Shown: positions 1 to 12,502, counted from the first letter of the stretch. The stretch: DNA of 23,279 bases from Solirubrobacteraceae bacterium (GCA_025455895.1 JALOLQ010000001.1:1-23279), one strand, 5' to 3'. Notes: generated by a model from the sequence alone, not told the origin. Program-made: numbers and translations.

Positions 1-398
1 CTGGTCGGCGGCAGCCTCGCGCGCAACCTCGTCGACCTGATCGGGATCGGCGACGGCGCGCTGGGGGCCTGGAACCTCGCGCGCTGGCCGGCGGCGCTGC
101 TGCTCGCGCTGGTCGCGGTGGCGGTGGTGATGCGCTTCGCGCCGACCGAGGCGGCGCGCCGGCGGCGGCTCGTGACGACGGGGGCGCTCGTCACCGTCGG
201 CGGCTGGGTCCTGGCCACGCTCGGGTTCTCGTTCTACGTGACGAACTTCGCGAGCTACGGCGCGCTCTACGGCGCGTTCTCGGCCGCGATCGTGCTGCTG
301 CTCTGGCTCTACCTGCTGGCGATCGCCTTTCTCTACGGCGCCGAGCTCGACGCCGTGCTCGCCGCCCGCCGGCGCGAGGCGCCCTCCGCCCCGGCGGC

Positions 399-411
<13 letters not shown>
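1..411 (+). CDS. YihY/BrkB-family inner membrane protein, 3' part
   Basis: This is the C-terminal 136 residues of a multi-pass membrane protein; the gene begins before the window. The frame is open from base 1 and ends at TGA 409-411. Three hydrophobic segments are visible: about residues 30-42, 60-80 (following VTTGALVTVGG) and 96-118. The stretch NFASYGALYGAFSAAIVLLL followed by WLYLLAIAFLYGAELDAV is the usual C-terminal signature of the YihY/virulence factor BrkB family (once misannotated as RNase BN). The last 20 residues are a basic, then Ala/Pro-rich cytoplasmic tail. Members are integral membrane proteins of uncertain function; transport or envelope roles have been proposed. The gene runs into the oppositely oriented addA, and the two coding ends overlap by 13 bp (399-411). 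Confidence 0.88.
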
Positions 412-3949
<3,538 letters not shown>

Positions 3950-3953
<4 letters not shown>

Positions 3954-6877
3954 GCGTCCCCGCAGCGGCAGAGCGACGGGTAGGCGCAGCGCCCGCGCGG
4001 TGCACAGGTCGCCGGGCGCGGCTCGAGCGCTCCGGCGCCGATCTCGCGCACCGCGAGCCGCGCGCGCTCCAGCACGCCGCCCAGCAGCTCGTCGCGGCGG
4101 GCGCCGTCGACGCGGTCGGTGGCGACGATGTCGGTGCGCCCGGGGTCGGCGCCCTCGAGCAGGAAGCCGCGCGGGCGCTGGTCCTCGCGGGCGCCGATCG
4201 GCTGGTAGAGGGCGCCGGCGGCCTCGACGCCGAGCAGCTCGGGCAGCGCCAGCGCGTAGAGCCCCGCCTGGACGCGGCCCTCCGCGAGCCAGCCCGCCTG
4301 CGCGGGCTGGGCGCTGCGGCCCTTGTAGTCCACGACGATCGCGCGCTCCCCGTCCGGGGCGAGGTCCACGCGGTCGATCCGGCCGCTCAGCCGCAGCCCG
4401 CCGCCGAGGTCGACCGGTCCGCGCTCGTCGCGCGTGGTCCCGAAGCCGAGCTCGAGGTGGGCGGGCGTGAACGCGCTCCCGGCGGCGGCCGCGAACTCCA
4501 GGTAGCGCAGGACGTCGATCTCCAGGCGCCGCAGCACCGCCTCCCGGCGCAGCGGCGCCATCGGCAGCCGCGCCCCCGGGGCGAGCTCCGCGAGCGCGGC
4601 GAGCGCCAGCTCCCGCGCCCGCTCGAGCGCCGGCGGGCCCAGCGGCGCGCCGAGCCGCTCGAGCACGCGCTGCAGCACCTCGTGGGCGAGGCTCCCGCGG
4701 GCCATCGCCTCCGGATCGGGGTCGAGCGCGTCGGGCCGCAGGAAGCGCTCGACGAACCAGCGCACCGGGCACCCCGTCCACGCCTCGAGCGCCCCCGCCG
4801 ACCACGCCGGCCGCGCGCGCAGCAGCTCGAGCACGGCGGCATCGGTCAGCGCGCCGGGGCCGGCGCCGTCGGGCGCGGGGGCCGCCAGCGCCGCGGCCAG
4901 CGCGTGCCCGCGCGCGCCCGGCGTGTCCGCGAGCTCGCCGAGCCGCCGGGCCAGCGGCGCGGGCGCCGCGGCGCCGAGCTGGTCGAGGACGTCGTCGGCG
5001 AACAGCGAGCGCGTGCGCGGCTGACCCTCGTCGTCGCCCGCGTGCCAGCTCAGGACGAGCCGGCGCGTCGGCCGCGAGATCGCCGCGTAGAGCAGGTAGC
5101 GCTCGGCGTCGAGGCGGTCCTCCGGCAGCGCGAGGCGCAGGCCGGCCGCGGCGTTCACCGCGCGCCGCTCGGGATCGCCGAGGAACGCCTCGGGGCGGCC
5201 GGGCGCGGGGAACGCCCCCTCCTGGAGGCGGGCGAGCACGAGCACCTCGACGCGCCGGGCGCGCAGGCGCAGCGGGTCGGCGACGGTGACGCGCCCCGGC
5301 CCCGGCGCGTCCCCGAGCCAGACGTGCTCGTCGGCCAGCAGCGCCAGCAGGTCGTGCGCGTCGCCGGCGGCGCGCGGCGCGGCCTCGGCGAGCGCGCGCG
5401 CCTCGCCGAGCACCTCGCGCAGCCGGCCGAGCACGCGCGCGTCGGCGCGGGCGTCCTCGGGCAACAGCGCCGCGGTCCCCCGCCACGGCGCGGTGAAGAG
5501 CCGCTCGGCGGCGGCGAGCAGGACGTCGCACAGCTCCGGCACCCCGGCCCGCGCGGCGCGCGCCACGCGGTCGAGCTCGCTCAGCTGGAAGGCCGGCTGC
5601 GCCGCCTCCCAGCGCTCCCGGGCGCCGGCGACGTCGCGCACGCCGTGCACGCGCACCTCGCGCTCGAGCCGGTCGGCCAGCTCGGGGCGCTCGAGGAACC
5701 CGGGGGTCCGCAGCCAGGCGAGGAGGTCCTCGACCGCGCGCGGCTCGAGGGCGGCGCGGGCGAGGGCGAGCACGCCGCGCCCGAGGGCGGTGTGGCCCAG
5801 GGGGACGCGGCGCTCGAGCGCGAACGGGATGCCCGCGTCGCGCAGCACGTCGGCCACGAGCGGCGCCGCGACGCCGAGGTCGCGGATCGCCACCGCGATC
5901 GTCTCCGGCGCGGCGCCCGCGGCGAGCTCGCCGGCGACGACGCCCGCGACGAGCTCGAGCTCGGCGCGCTCGCCGCCGCCCGACAGCAGCGTGACCGCGC
6001 GCCCGACCGCCGCGGCGTCCGGCGGCGCCGCGGGCGGGCCGAGCAGGGTGCGCTCGAGGTGGTGCAGGACCTGCGCGGCCGGATCGCCCGGCGGGTCCCC
6101 CGCGGGCAGCCGCACGCGCCGCTCGGCGAGCTCGTCGAGCTCGGCGAAGGTCGCCGAGCGGGCCCGGAAGACGTCCTCGCGGCCCGGCTCGAACGGCAGC
6201 GAGACGGTGACCTCCGCGCCGGCGCGCACGAGCGTCTCGACCGCGTCGCGCTGCACGCGGTCGAGATCGTCGAAGCCGTAGAGGAAGACCGGCGCCGTGC
6301 CCCAGCGCCCGGGGGCCTCGCGCAGCCGATCGTGGGCCGCGTAGGCGAGCGACGCCGCGTCCTCGCGGCCGAGCTCGCGCAGCCCGTCGCGGTACGCCCC
6401 GTGCAGCCGCCCGAGCTCGGCCGCGTAGGCGGCGCGCCCCGGCTCCGCGGCGCCCCAGGCCTCCATCGCGCGGATGAAGCGCCCCGGGCCGATGCGGTGC
6501 TCGGCCAGCTCGTCGAAGAGGCGCACGAGCGCCGCCGCGAAGCCCGCCGTCGCGGCGGCCTGCGCCAGCTCGCGCAGCGGCACGCGCGCCGCGGCCGCGG
6601 CCGCCAGGCGCCGGCGCGTGGCGTTCCCGGCGGTGCGCGGGCGCCGCGGGCCGCCGGCGCGCCGGGCGATCTGCGCCTCGAGCCCGCGGAAGCGCTCGAC
6701 GCGCAGGCCGAAGACGAGCCCGTCCGCGGCGAGCTCGCGGCGGTAGGCCTCGACGTCCTCGAACGTCGGGACGATCAGCAGCGGCTCGCGCCCGGCGCCG
6801 ACGGCGGCGCGGACGCCGCCGAGGACGTGGCCGGCCTTCTCGGCGTTCGCCGGGCCGGTGACCAGCTCGAGGGGCAT
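3950..6877 (-). CDS. addB: AddB-like subunit: inactive helicase fold plus PD-(D/E)XK nuclease
   Basis: This is the second subunit (975 aa) of the AddAB-type helicase-nuclease. The N-terminus LELVTGPANAEKAG sits where AddB proteins carry a nucleotide-binding loop, but it is degenerate: Glu replaces the Gly before Lys14, and Ala follows it instead of Ser/Thr. ATP hydrolysis by this subunit is therefore doubtful. The C-terminal third has the nuclease core: RGSLAHEVLQRVLERL, GRIDRVDLAPDG and VVDYKGRS (about 849). A Cys at about 702 (WTGCPVRWF) together with a terminal cluster (TCAPRGRCAYPSLCRC) match the 4Fe-4S arrangement of AddB. I chose ATG 6877 because GAGGGG lies just upstream and the family N-terminus begins here; a GTG at 6898 is the alternative. 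The gene follows topB by 54 bp and overlaps addA by 4 bp. The degenerate loop weakens the exact subunit naming; AdnA-like is the other option. Confidence 0.87.
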
Positions 6878-6931
6878 GCGCCCCTCAGGGTCGCGCACCG
6901 CCCGGCGGATCTGACCTCGCGGCCCGCGGCG

Positions 6932-9166
6932 CTACGCGGCCTCGGCGCCGGCGGATGCGGCGGCCTCGGCCTCGGCGTCGTCGACCGCCGGGGTGGCGGC
7001 GCCCTCCTTCGCCCACGGCTCGTCGAACTCCACCCGCCAGCGGCCCTCGTCGTTCTGCTCGAGGGCGAGCCGCGCGCGGAACGAGCGCCCGGTGCGCCCG
7101 CGGAAGCCCGTGACGGGCTTCGCCGTGCGCCCGGTGGCGATCAGCTCCTTCGCCACGGCGGCGGCCAGCTGCTTGCCCGCCTTGGCCTTCCAGATCACGA
7201 AGCCGCAGCCGGGATCCTCGCGCGACCAGCACGAGTACCCCTTGCGGTTCTCGACGATGTCCTGCCCGCAGACCGGGCACGGGCCGAGGTTCGCGCGCGG
7301 GATCCGCACGTCCTTCAGCGCCGTGTCGAGCATCCCGACCGTCTCGCCCGCGAAGGCCGCGATGTCCTTCATGAAGGCCGCGCGGGTCTCCTCGCCGGCC
7401 TCGATCCGGGCGAGGCGGTGCTCCCACTCGCCGGTCAGGTCCGGCTGGGTCAGCGGATGCCCGTCGAGCAGGCGGATGACGTTCATCCCCTTCTCGGTCG
7501 GCACCAGCGCGCGGCCGTCGCGCTCGACGTAGCCGACCTCGATCAGCCGCTCGATGATCGCCGCGCGCGTGGCCGGGGTGCCGATGCCCGAGCCCTTCAT
7601 CGCCTCGCGCAGCTCGTCGTCGTCGACGAGCTTGCCCGCGGTCTCCATCGCGCCGAGCAGCGAGGCGTCCGAGTAGCGCCGCGGCGGCTTGGTCTCCTTC
7701 TCGAGCGACTCGACCCGCGTGACCTCGGCGCGCTCGCCGCGCTCGAGCTTCGGCAGCTGCTGGTCGCGCCCCTCGTCCTCGTCGGAGCCCTCACCCTCGG
7801 GCAGCTCGCCGTAGGCGCCGCGCCAGCCGGGGACGATCAGGACCTTGCCGCGGGTGCGGAAGACCTGCTCGGCGACCGTCGTCTCCACGCGCGTGTTCTC
7901 GAACTCGGCGTCCGGATGGAAGACGGCCAGGAACCGGCGCGCGACGAGGTCGTAGACCTTGCGGTCGTCCTCGTTCATCTTCTCGAGCCGGTGCTCGGCG
8001 TTCGTGGGGATGATCGCGTGGTGGTCGCCGACCTTCGCGTCGTCCACGACCCGGCCGAGCGGCAGCATGTCCAGGCCCTGCACGTAGGCCGCCGGGCCGG
8101 CGTACTCGGGCCGCCGGCCGACCTGGCCGGCGGTCGGCTTGATGTCGGGGACCATGTCCCCGGTGAGGTAGCGCGAGCTCGTCCGGGGGTAGGTGAGCGC
8201 CTTGTGCTCCTCGTAGCAGCGCTGCGCGGCGGCCAGGGTGCGGCGCGCCGAGAAGCCGAAGCGGGTGTTCGCCTCGCGCTGGAGCGACGTGAGGTCGTAG
8301 AGCAGCGGCGGCTTCTCGGTCCGGCGCGTCTTCTCGAGCTTCGTGATCTCGCCGGTCCCGCCGGCCACGGCGGCGACGATCGCCGCCGCCTCCTCGGCGC
8401 TCGGCAGCCGGGGCTGGGCGCCGCGGTGCCAGCGCCCCTCGTAGCGCCGGCCCCCGGACGCCTCGAAGTCCGCGTCCACGAGCCAGTACTTCTCCGGGAC
8501 GAACGCGCGGATCTCCTCCTCGCGCCGCGTGAGGATCGCCAGCGTCGGCGTCTGCACGCGCCCGAGCGACACCGCCCCGTCGAACGACGAGCGCAGCCGG
8601 ATCGTGGCCGCGCGCGTCGCGTTCATGCCGACGATCCAGTCGGACTCCGAGCGTGAGCGAGCCGCCTCCTCGAGCAGGTGGTACTCCCCGGCCGGGCGCA
8701 GCTGCGCGAGCGCCTCGCGCATCGCCGTCTCGGTCATCGAGTTCAGCCACAGCCGCTCGACCGGCTTCTTCGAGCCGGACTTCTCGAACAGGTAGGCGAA
8801 GATCAGCTCGCCCTCGCGGCCGGCGTCGCAGGCGTTGACCACGCGGTCGATCTCGTCCTCGCGCAGCAGCCGGCGGACGACCGTCATCTGCTTCTGCGAG
8901 CGCTCGTCGCGGACGACGAGCTTGAAGCGCGAGGGCACGATCGGCAGATCGGCCATGCGCCACTTCTTGTACTTCTCGTCGTACTCGTCCGGATCGGCGA
9001 GGCCGACGAGATGGCCGACCGCCCACGTGATCACGTGCTCGGGGCCCTCGAGCCAGCGGGTGGTCTTCTCCCCCGCCCCGTGGTGCTTGCGGAACGGCCC
9101 GGGCAGCACGCGGGCCAGGTCGCTGCCCACGGACGGCTTCTCGGCGATGACGAGCGTCTTGCCCAT
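6932..9166 (-). CDS. topB: Type IA DNA topoisomerase III (TopB-like)
   Basis: A type IA topoisomerase relaxes or decatenates DNA by cutting one strand through a 5'-phosphotyrosine. The N-terminal Toprim domain starts KTLVIAEKPSVGSDLARVL and carries ACDAGREGELIF (about 113-124), the TopB form of the metal-binding motif. SLGRVQTPTLAIL follows at about 200-213. The active-site region is LTYPRTSSRYL, with the catalytic Tyr at residue 326, close to Tyr328 of the E. coli enzyme. The usual Asp of YPRTD is Ser here. A C-terminal zinc ribbon (CPVC...C...CGF, about 630-655) precedes a basic stretch and an Ala/Glu tail. The length is 744 aa from ATG 9166. An ATG at 9181 in frame would add MVPAH, but homology and a TATGGT box 10 nt upstream of 9166 favour the shorter form. 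Proximity to addBA suggests a shared repair or replication context. Confidence 0.92.
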   Translation of the reverse strand: MGKTLVIAEKPSVGSDLARVLPGPFRKHHGAGEKTTRWLEGPEHVITWAVGHLVGLADPDEYDEKYKKWRMADLPIVPSRFKLVVRDERSQKQMTVVRRLLREDEIDRVVNACDAGREGELIFAYLFEKSGSKKPVERLWLNSMTETAMREALAQLRPAGEYHLLEEAARSRSESDWIVGMNATRAATIRLRSSFDGAVSLGRVQTPTLAILTRREEEIRAFVPEKYWLVDADFEASGGRRYEGRWHRGAQPRLPSAEEAAAIVAAVAGGTGEITKLEKTRRTEKPPLLYDLTSLQREANTRFGFSARRTLAAAQRCYEEHKALTYPRTSSRYLTGDMVPDIKPTAGQVGRRPEYAGPAAYVQGLDMLPLGRVVDDAKVGDHHAIIPTNAEHRLEKMNEDDRKVYDLVARRFLAVFHPDAEFENTRVETTVAEQVFRTRGKVLIVPGWRGAYGELPEGEGSDEDEGRDQQLPKLERGERAEVTRVESLEKETKPPRRYSDASLLGAMETAGKLVDDDELREAMKGSGIGTPATRAAIIERLIEVGYVERDGRALVPTEKGMNVIRLLDGHPLTQPDLTGEWEHRLARIEAGEETRAAFMKDIAAFAGETVGMLDTALKDVRIPRANLGPCPVCGQDIVENRKGYSCWSREDPGCGFVIWKAKAGKQLAAAVAKELIATGRTAKPVTGFRGRTGRSFRARLALEQNDEGRWRVEFDEPWAKEGAATPAVDDAEAEAAASAGAEAA

Positions 9167-9176
9167 GTGCGCGGGC

Positions 9177-9182
9177 ACCATA
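9177..9182 (-). promoter_or_regulatory. Candidate -10 box of topB (TATGGT)
   Basis: TATGGT ends 10 nt before the ATG at 9166. This spacing recurs at several genes in the window and would give a leader of about 4 nt. No convincing Shine-Dalgarno precedes either possible start. No clear -35 element is visible. Confidence 0.4.
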
Positions 9183-9261
9183 GCGTCCGGTCCGCCGGGC
9201 CTCGTGTCGCTGCGCGAGCGCCGTCGCAGGCCCGTCGCACTCGTGCGACCGACCCGGGCCC

Positions 9262-9289
9262 GAGGGTTTACCCTCCGGAATCAGGAGAG
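9262..9289 (+). promoter_or_regulatory. Promoter/operator-like palindrome and ribosome binding site of the PBP gene
   Basis: GAGGGT-TT-ACCCTC (9262-9275) is a perfect 6-bp inverted repeat overlapping a -10-like TACCCT (9269-9274). It is followed by a strong Shine-Dalgarno AGGAGAG (9283-9289), 9 nt before the GTG at 9299. The Shine-Dalgarno decides the start. A regulator binding the palindrome is only inferred. Confidence 0.45.
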
Positions 9290-9298
9290 CATCCGCGG

Positions 9299-11056
9299 GT
9301 GACGACGACCGGCCAGGCCGAGCAGCAGGGGGGCGCCCGGGGGCCGGGCGGGCCGCTGCGCGCCCCGCCCGACCGCGGCGACCGGCTGCGGCGCCGCCTG
9401 GTGCCCGCCGCCGTCCTCGCCGCGCTGGCGTTCACCGCCGGGGTCGTCGTCGGCGCCGGCTCGGGCGACGACGGCGAGGCCGCCGCCACGGCCTACGCGA
9501 AGGCCTGGGCGGCCGGCGACTGGGCCGCGATGCACGCCCAGCTGACCGCCGAGGACCGCCGCCGGCTGGCGCTGATCCCGTTCGCCGAGGCGGGCCGGCG
9601 CACACTGGCGACCGCGACGGCGAATGAGCGCGCCGTGCGCACCGGGACGCCCGAGCGCGACGGGGAGACGTGGCGGGTCCCGGTGACCGTGCGCACCCGG
9701 GCGTTCGGGACCGTGCGCGGAACGGTCGTGCTTGCGGTCCGCGAGGACGGCGACGCGACGCGGGTGGCCTACGACCCGAGCATCCTCTTCCCCGGCCTGA
9801 AGCCCGGCGAGCAGCTCACGCGGCAGACGGCGATGCCCGCGCGCGGGGCGCTGCTGGCCCGCGACGGGACGCCGCTCGCCCAGGGCCCCGAACGCAGCTC
9901 TCCGGTCCCCGAGCTCGCGGCTCAGCTCGTCGGCCGGGTCGAGCCCGCGGCCGACGCGGACGCCGAGCGGCTGCTCGCGCTCGGCGCGCCCCCGGGGGCG
10001 AGCGTCGGAACCACGGGCCTCGAGCGGGTCTTCGACGCGGCGCTCGGCGGCGTGCCGTCCGGGCAGCTGCGCGCGGGCGGGCGGGTGATCGCCCGCGGCG
10101 CCGGGAAGCCCGGCGCCGACGTGCGCACGACGATCGACCCCGGCGTCGAGCGCGCCGCGATCAGCGCCCTCGCCGGGCGCTACGGCGCCGCGATCGCGAT
10201 CGACCCGCAGACCGGCGGGGTCCTGGCGATGGCGGGCCAGCCGCTGTCGCTGCTCCAGCCGCCGGGCTCCACCTTCAAGATCATCACGACCGCGGGCGCC
10301 CTCGAGGAGGGCATCGCCACCCCGCGCTCGACCTACCCGTTCGAGGGCGCGGCCATGCTCTCGGGGGTCCCGCTGGCCAACGCCGGCGGCGAGATCGGCG
10401 GCGGCACGCTCGTCCAGGCGTTCGCCGAGTCCTGCAACTCGGTCTTCGCTCCGCTCGGGGCCGAGCTGGGCGCCGAGCGGCTCGTCGCGTACGCCGAGCG
10501 CTTCGGGTTCAACCGGCCGCCGGCGTTCGCCACCGCCGCGACCAGCACGATCCCGCAGGCCGGCGAGATCGGCGACGACCTCGCGGTCGGCTCGACGGCG
10601 ATCGGCCAGGGGCAGGTCCAGGCGACGGCGCTCCAGATGGCCGAGGCGGCCGGCGTGATGGCGGGCGACGGGCGACGGCGCCCGCTGAGCTTCAGCCTCG
10701 CGGAGAGCCGCCGGGCCCGCCCGAAGGCCGGCGAGCGCGTCGTCAGCGCGCAGACGGCGCGCCGGCTGGAGCGCATGATGCTCGAGGTGGTCCGCACCGG
10801 CACCGGCACCGCCGCCGCCATCGCCGGCGTCCCGGTCGCGGGCAAGACGGGCACCGCGGAGCTGAAGTCGCGCGAGCCCGGCGACACGAGCACGAACCCC
10901 GAGGACACCACCGCCTGGTTCGTGGCCTACGCGCCGGCCGGGACCGGCAAGCGCCCGCGCGCCCTCGTCGCCGTCATGTTCCCCGGTGCCGGCGCCGGCG
11001 GGGAGACGGCCGCGCCCGCGGCCCGCGAGATCCTCGCGGCCGCGCTCCAGCGCTGA
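9299..11056 (+). CDS. Class B penicillin-binding protein (transpeptidase) with NTF2-like N-terminal domain
   Basis: This is a membrane-anchored DD-transpeptidase that cross-links peptidoglycan (585 aa). A cytoplasmic basic segment (DRLRRRL) precedes one membrane helix at about 34-54. Residues 58-165 look like the MecA_N/NTF2-like domain (AYAKAWAAGDWAAMHAQL). A dimerisation region containing VGTTGLERVFDAALGG (about 236-251) follows. The catalytic motifs are intact: STFK (Ser324 nucleophile, Lys327), SCN (378-380) and KTGTAE (516-521). The segment between AMAGQPLS and PPGSTFK is unusually short, missing the typical asparagine-rich stretch. The start is GTG 9299, set by AGGAGAG upstream. The gene is divergent from topB across 132 bp and convergent with a lipoprotein gene 8 bp after its stop. 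It most resembles the PbpA/FtsI-type proteins of actinobacteria; whether it serves elongation or division cannot be told. Confidence 0.93.
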   Translation: MTTTGQAEQQGGARGPGGPLRAPPDRGDRLRRRLVPAAVLAALAFTAGVVVGAGSGDDGEAAATAYAKAWAAGDWAAMHAQLTAEDRRRLALIPFAEAGRRTLATATANERAVRTGTPERDGETWRVPVTVRTRAFGTVRGTVVLAVREDGDATRVAYDPSILFPGLKPGEQLTRQTAMPARGALLARDGTPLAQGPERSSPVPELAAQLVGRVEPAADADAERLLALGAPPGASVGTTGLERVFDAALGGVPSGQLRAGGRVIARGAGKPGADVRTTIDPGVERAAISALAGRYGAAIAIDPQTGGVLAMAGQPLSLLQPPGSTFKIITTAGALEEGIATPRSTYPFEGAAMLSGVPLANAGGEIGGGTLVQAFAESCNSVFAPLGAELGAERLVAYAERFGFNRPPAFATAATSTIPQAGEIGDDLAVGSTAIGQGQVQATALQMAEAAGVMAGDGRRRPLSFSLAESRRARPKAGERVVSAQTARRLERMMLEVVRTGTGTAAAIAGVPVAGKTGTAELKSREPGDTSTNPEDTTAWFVAYAPAGTGKRPRALVAVMFPGAGAGGETAAPAAREILAAALQR

Positions 11057-11064
11057 GCCCGCGG

Positions 11065-11622
11065 CTAGACGTCGAGGCGGATCGAGGACTCCCGGCCGGG
11101 CAGCGCCGAGCTCGAGAACTCGAGCTCGAGCGGGCGGAAGTCGAGCGTGCGCTCGGGCAGCTTGAAGAGGACGAGCGACCCGGCGGTGGGCGACTGGCCG
11201 GCCGCGCTGTCGGAGACCGGGTACTCGGTGTCGCTGGCGACCGGGCGCGCGCGGTAGGCGAACGCGTTCGTCGCCGCGAGCGGCACCGGCTCGTACTCCT
11301 GTCCGCGCGTGTCGACGATCTTGAACGAGTCGGCGCCGACCTGGGTGCCCTCGGAGCGGTTCCAGATCCGCATCCAGACGGCGAACCAGACGTCGCCGCG
11401 GCGGAGGATGCGCTCCGTCGGCGGCACGCCGGTCAGGAGCGAGCGATCGCCCTCGTTGAACTGGTTCAGCCGCCGCGAGAGCTGGACCTGGTACTGCATG
11501 TCGCCGAGCGTCACGTACTCGGCCTCGGACTCGCCCCGGGTGATGGTCTCCTCGCGCTCCCCGCAGGCGGAGAGGCCGAGGGTGGCCAGGGCGAGCACGA
11601 TCAGCAGCAGTCGGCGACTCAT
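11065..11622 (-). CDS. Secreted lipoprotein, DUF4352-like
   Basis: This is a 185-residue exported lipoprotein of unknown function. The N-terminus MSRRLLLIVLALATLGLSAC is a lipoprotein signal peptide: Arg-Arg, a hydrophobic core, then the lipobox LSAC with Cys20 as the lipidated residue. The mature part contains an immunoglobulin-like beta-rich pattern: YVTLGDMQYQVQLSRRLN, then WFAVWMRIWNRSE, FKIVDTRGQEYEPVP and GSLVLFKLP. This resembles DUF4352/telomeric-repeat-like extracellular domains often found in Gram-positive lipoproteins. The start is ATG 11622 with a TAGACT box 10 nt upstream and no Shine-Dalgarno. It would be a substrate of the Lgt encoded at 19307-20101. The gene ends 8 bp from the convergent PBP gene. 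The family assignment is tentative; the lipoprotein nature is strong. Confidence 0.82.
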   Translation of the reverse strand: MSRRLLLIVLALATLGLSACGEREETITRGESEAEYVTLGDMQYQVQLSRRLNQFNEGDRSLLTGVPPTERILRRGDVWFAVWMRIWNRSEGTQVGADSFKIVDTRGQEYEPVPLAATNAFAYRARPVASDTEYPVSDSAAGQSPTAGSLVLFKLPERTLDFRPLELEFSSSALPGRESSIRLDV

Positions 11623-11632
11623 GACCGGCGGC

Positions 11633-11638
11633 AGTCTA
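11633..11638 (-). promoter_or_regulatory. Candidate -10 box TAGACT, lipoprotein gene
   Basis: TAGACT is followed by GCCGCCGGTC and then the ATG at 11622, a 10-nt gap. The same hexamer and a similar CCGCCG spacer occur at 12213-12218 and 13275-13280. No strong -35 is seen. Confidence 0.5.
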
Positions 11639-11677
11639 GATGGTTGCCCCCGCGGGAGCGTTGTCGGGGTTCGTGCG

Positions 11678-12202
11678 TCAGGACCGCAGGCCGGTGGCGG
11701 GCTTGCGGGCCCCGCCGGCGATCGTCGCGCGGGCGCCGCGGTCGCGATCCTCCTCGAGGATCCGCGTGAGGCGGCGCAGGGCCTTCTTCCAGTTGCGGCG
11801 CATCGCGCCGCGCTGGCCGAGGGCCTCGAGGAAGCGGTCGCTCGGGTACTTCGGATCGGTCTCGTAGTGGACCTCGAGGCGGGTCGTGCCGCCCGCGCCC
11901 TCGCGCAGGTCGAACACCGTCAGCGTGCGGATGCGGTTGAACTTGCCGCCGCGGCCCTGCATCACGATCAGCTGCGGTGCGTCCACCTGCACGATCGTCG
12001 CGTCGGCCCACGGGAAGCGCGCGAACGGGAGCCGCTGGCGGAACCGCCCGCCGGCGCCGAGCCCCCAGGTGTCCTCGCGCGTCATGCGCCACTCCTGGAG
12101 GAAGTGGTCGGTGAACTCGGCGTGGTTGGCCACGTCGAGCAGGTAGTCGCAGACCTCGGACCGGGGCCGCGCGATGGTCGTCTCGACGCTGAACGGGTGC
12201 AT
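11678..12202 (-). CDS. SRPBCC (START/Bet v1-like) family protein
   Basis: This is a 174-residue soluble protein with the helix-grip fold typical of polyketide cyclase/dehydratase-like proteins. Typical features are the opening FSVETTIARPRSEVCDYLLD, VANHAEFTDHFL, then alternating beta strands (ATIVQVDAPQLIVMQGRGG, RTLTVFDLREG, TTRLEVHYETD). It closes with a long amphipathic C-terminal helix (MRRNWKKALRRLTRILEED). Such proteins bind small hydrophobic ligands in a cavity; no catalytic residue can be pointed to, so the ligand is unknown. The last 20 residues are basic and probably disordered. The start is ATG 12202 with TAGACT 10 nt upstream. The gene is followed 55 bp later by the lipoprotein gene, which has its own candidate promoter. 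Confidence 0.85.
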   Translation of the reverse strand: MHPFSVETTIARPRSEVCDYLLDVANHAEFTDHFLQEWRMTREDTWGLGAGGRFRQRLPFARFPWADATIVQVDAPQLIVMQGRGGKFNRIRTLTVFDLREGAGGTTRLEVHYETDPKYPSDRFLEALGQRGAMRRNWKKALRRLTRILEEDRDRGARATIAGGARKPATGLRS

Positions 12203-12212
12203 CCGCGGCGGG

Positions 12213-12218
12213 AGTCTA
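12213..12218 (-). promoter_or_regulatory. Candidate -10 box TAGACT, SRPBCC gene
   Basis: TAGACT, then CCCGCCGCGG, then the ATG at 12202 (10-nt gap). A CTGACC about 18 nt upstream of the box matches four of six bases of a TTGACA -35, the best -35 among the boxes checked here. Confidence 0.5.
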
Positions 12219-12238
12219 CCCGCGCGGATCGGGCACGG

Positions 12239-12502
12239 TCAGGCGGCGCGCGGCAGCATGCGCACGCTGACGCCGTGCTCCACGTGGTGCACGAGACGGC
12301 TCGCGGCCGGCGTCACCCCGCGGCGCGCGCGGCACAGCTCGCAGACCTCGGCCTCGCCCACCCGGTGCACGTGCTCGCCGATCAGCGGCGTGCGTCCGCA
12401 GTCGGAGCACTGGTCGGCGCCGCCGGCGCGCGCGTCGACGCCCTTGCGCAGCAGGCGGCGCTCGAGGTCGGCCTCGGTCAGGGCGGGGAACAGGCGGGCC
12501 AT
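12239..12502 (-). CDS. Small zinc-ribbon protein, unknown function
   Basis: This is an 87-residue protein starting at ATG 12502 (MARLFPALTEADLERRLLRK). A helical N-terminal part is followed by a four-cysteine zinc-binding site: Cys32 and Cys35 (CSDC) and Cys54 and Cys57 (CELC), separated by 18 residues. The C-terminal tail contains HHVEHGVSVRMLPR. The fold is likely a treble-clef or zinc-ribbon knuckle involved in nucleic-acid or protein binding; I do not recognise a named family. A much longer open frame continues upstream through the FHA gene on the other strand, but that part is an antisense shadow. No Shine-Dalgarno or good -10 box is seen before the ATG. The next gene downstream on this strand begins 36 bp later with its own box. 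Confidence 0.7.
   Translation of the reverse strand: MARLFPALTEADLERRLLRKGVDARAGGADQCSDCGRTPLIGEHVHRVGEAEVCELCRARRGVTPAASRLVHHVEHGVSVRMLPRAA

Noticed and set aside
3954..5531. Upstream extension of the addA frame
   Set aside because: It lies within addB in another frame, is extremely Arg/Ala-rich, and precedes the natural UvrD N-terminus at GTG 3953.
4457..8656. 1399-codon open frame on the plus strand opposite addB and topB
   Set aside because: It spans two well-supported genes and their junction, and its translation is low-complexity. It is a GC shadow.
9167..9181. ATG at 9181 as topB start
   Set aside because: It would add five residues before the conserved MGKTLVIAEKPS and would overlap the TATGGT box; kept only as an alternative.
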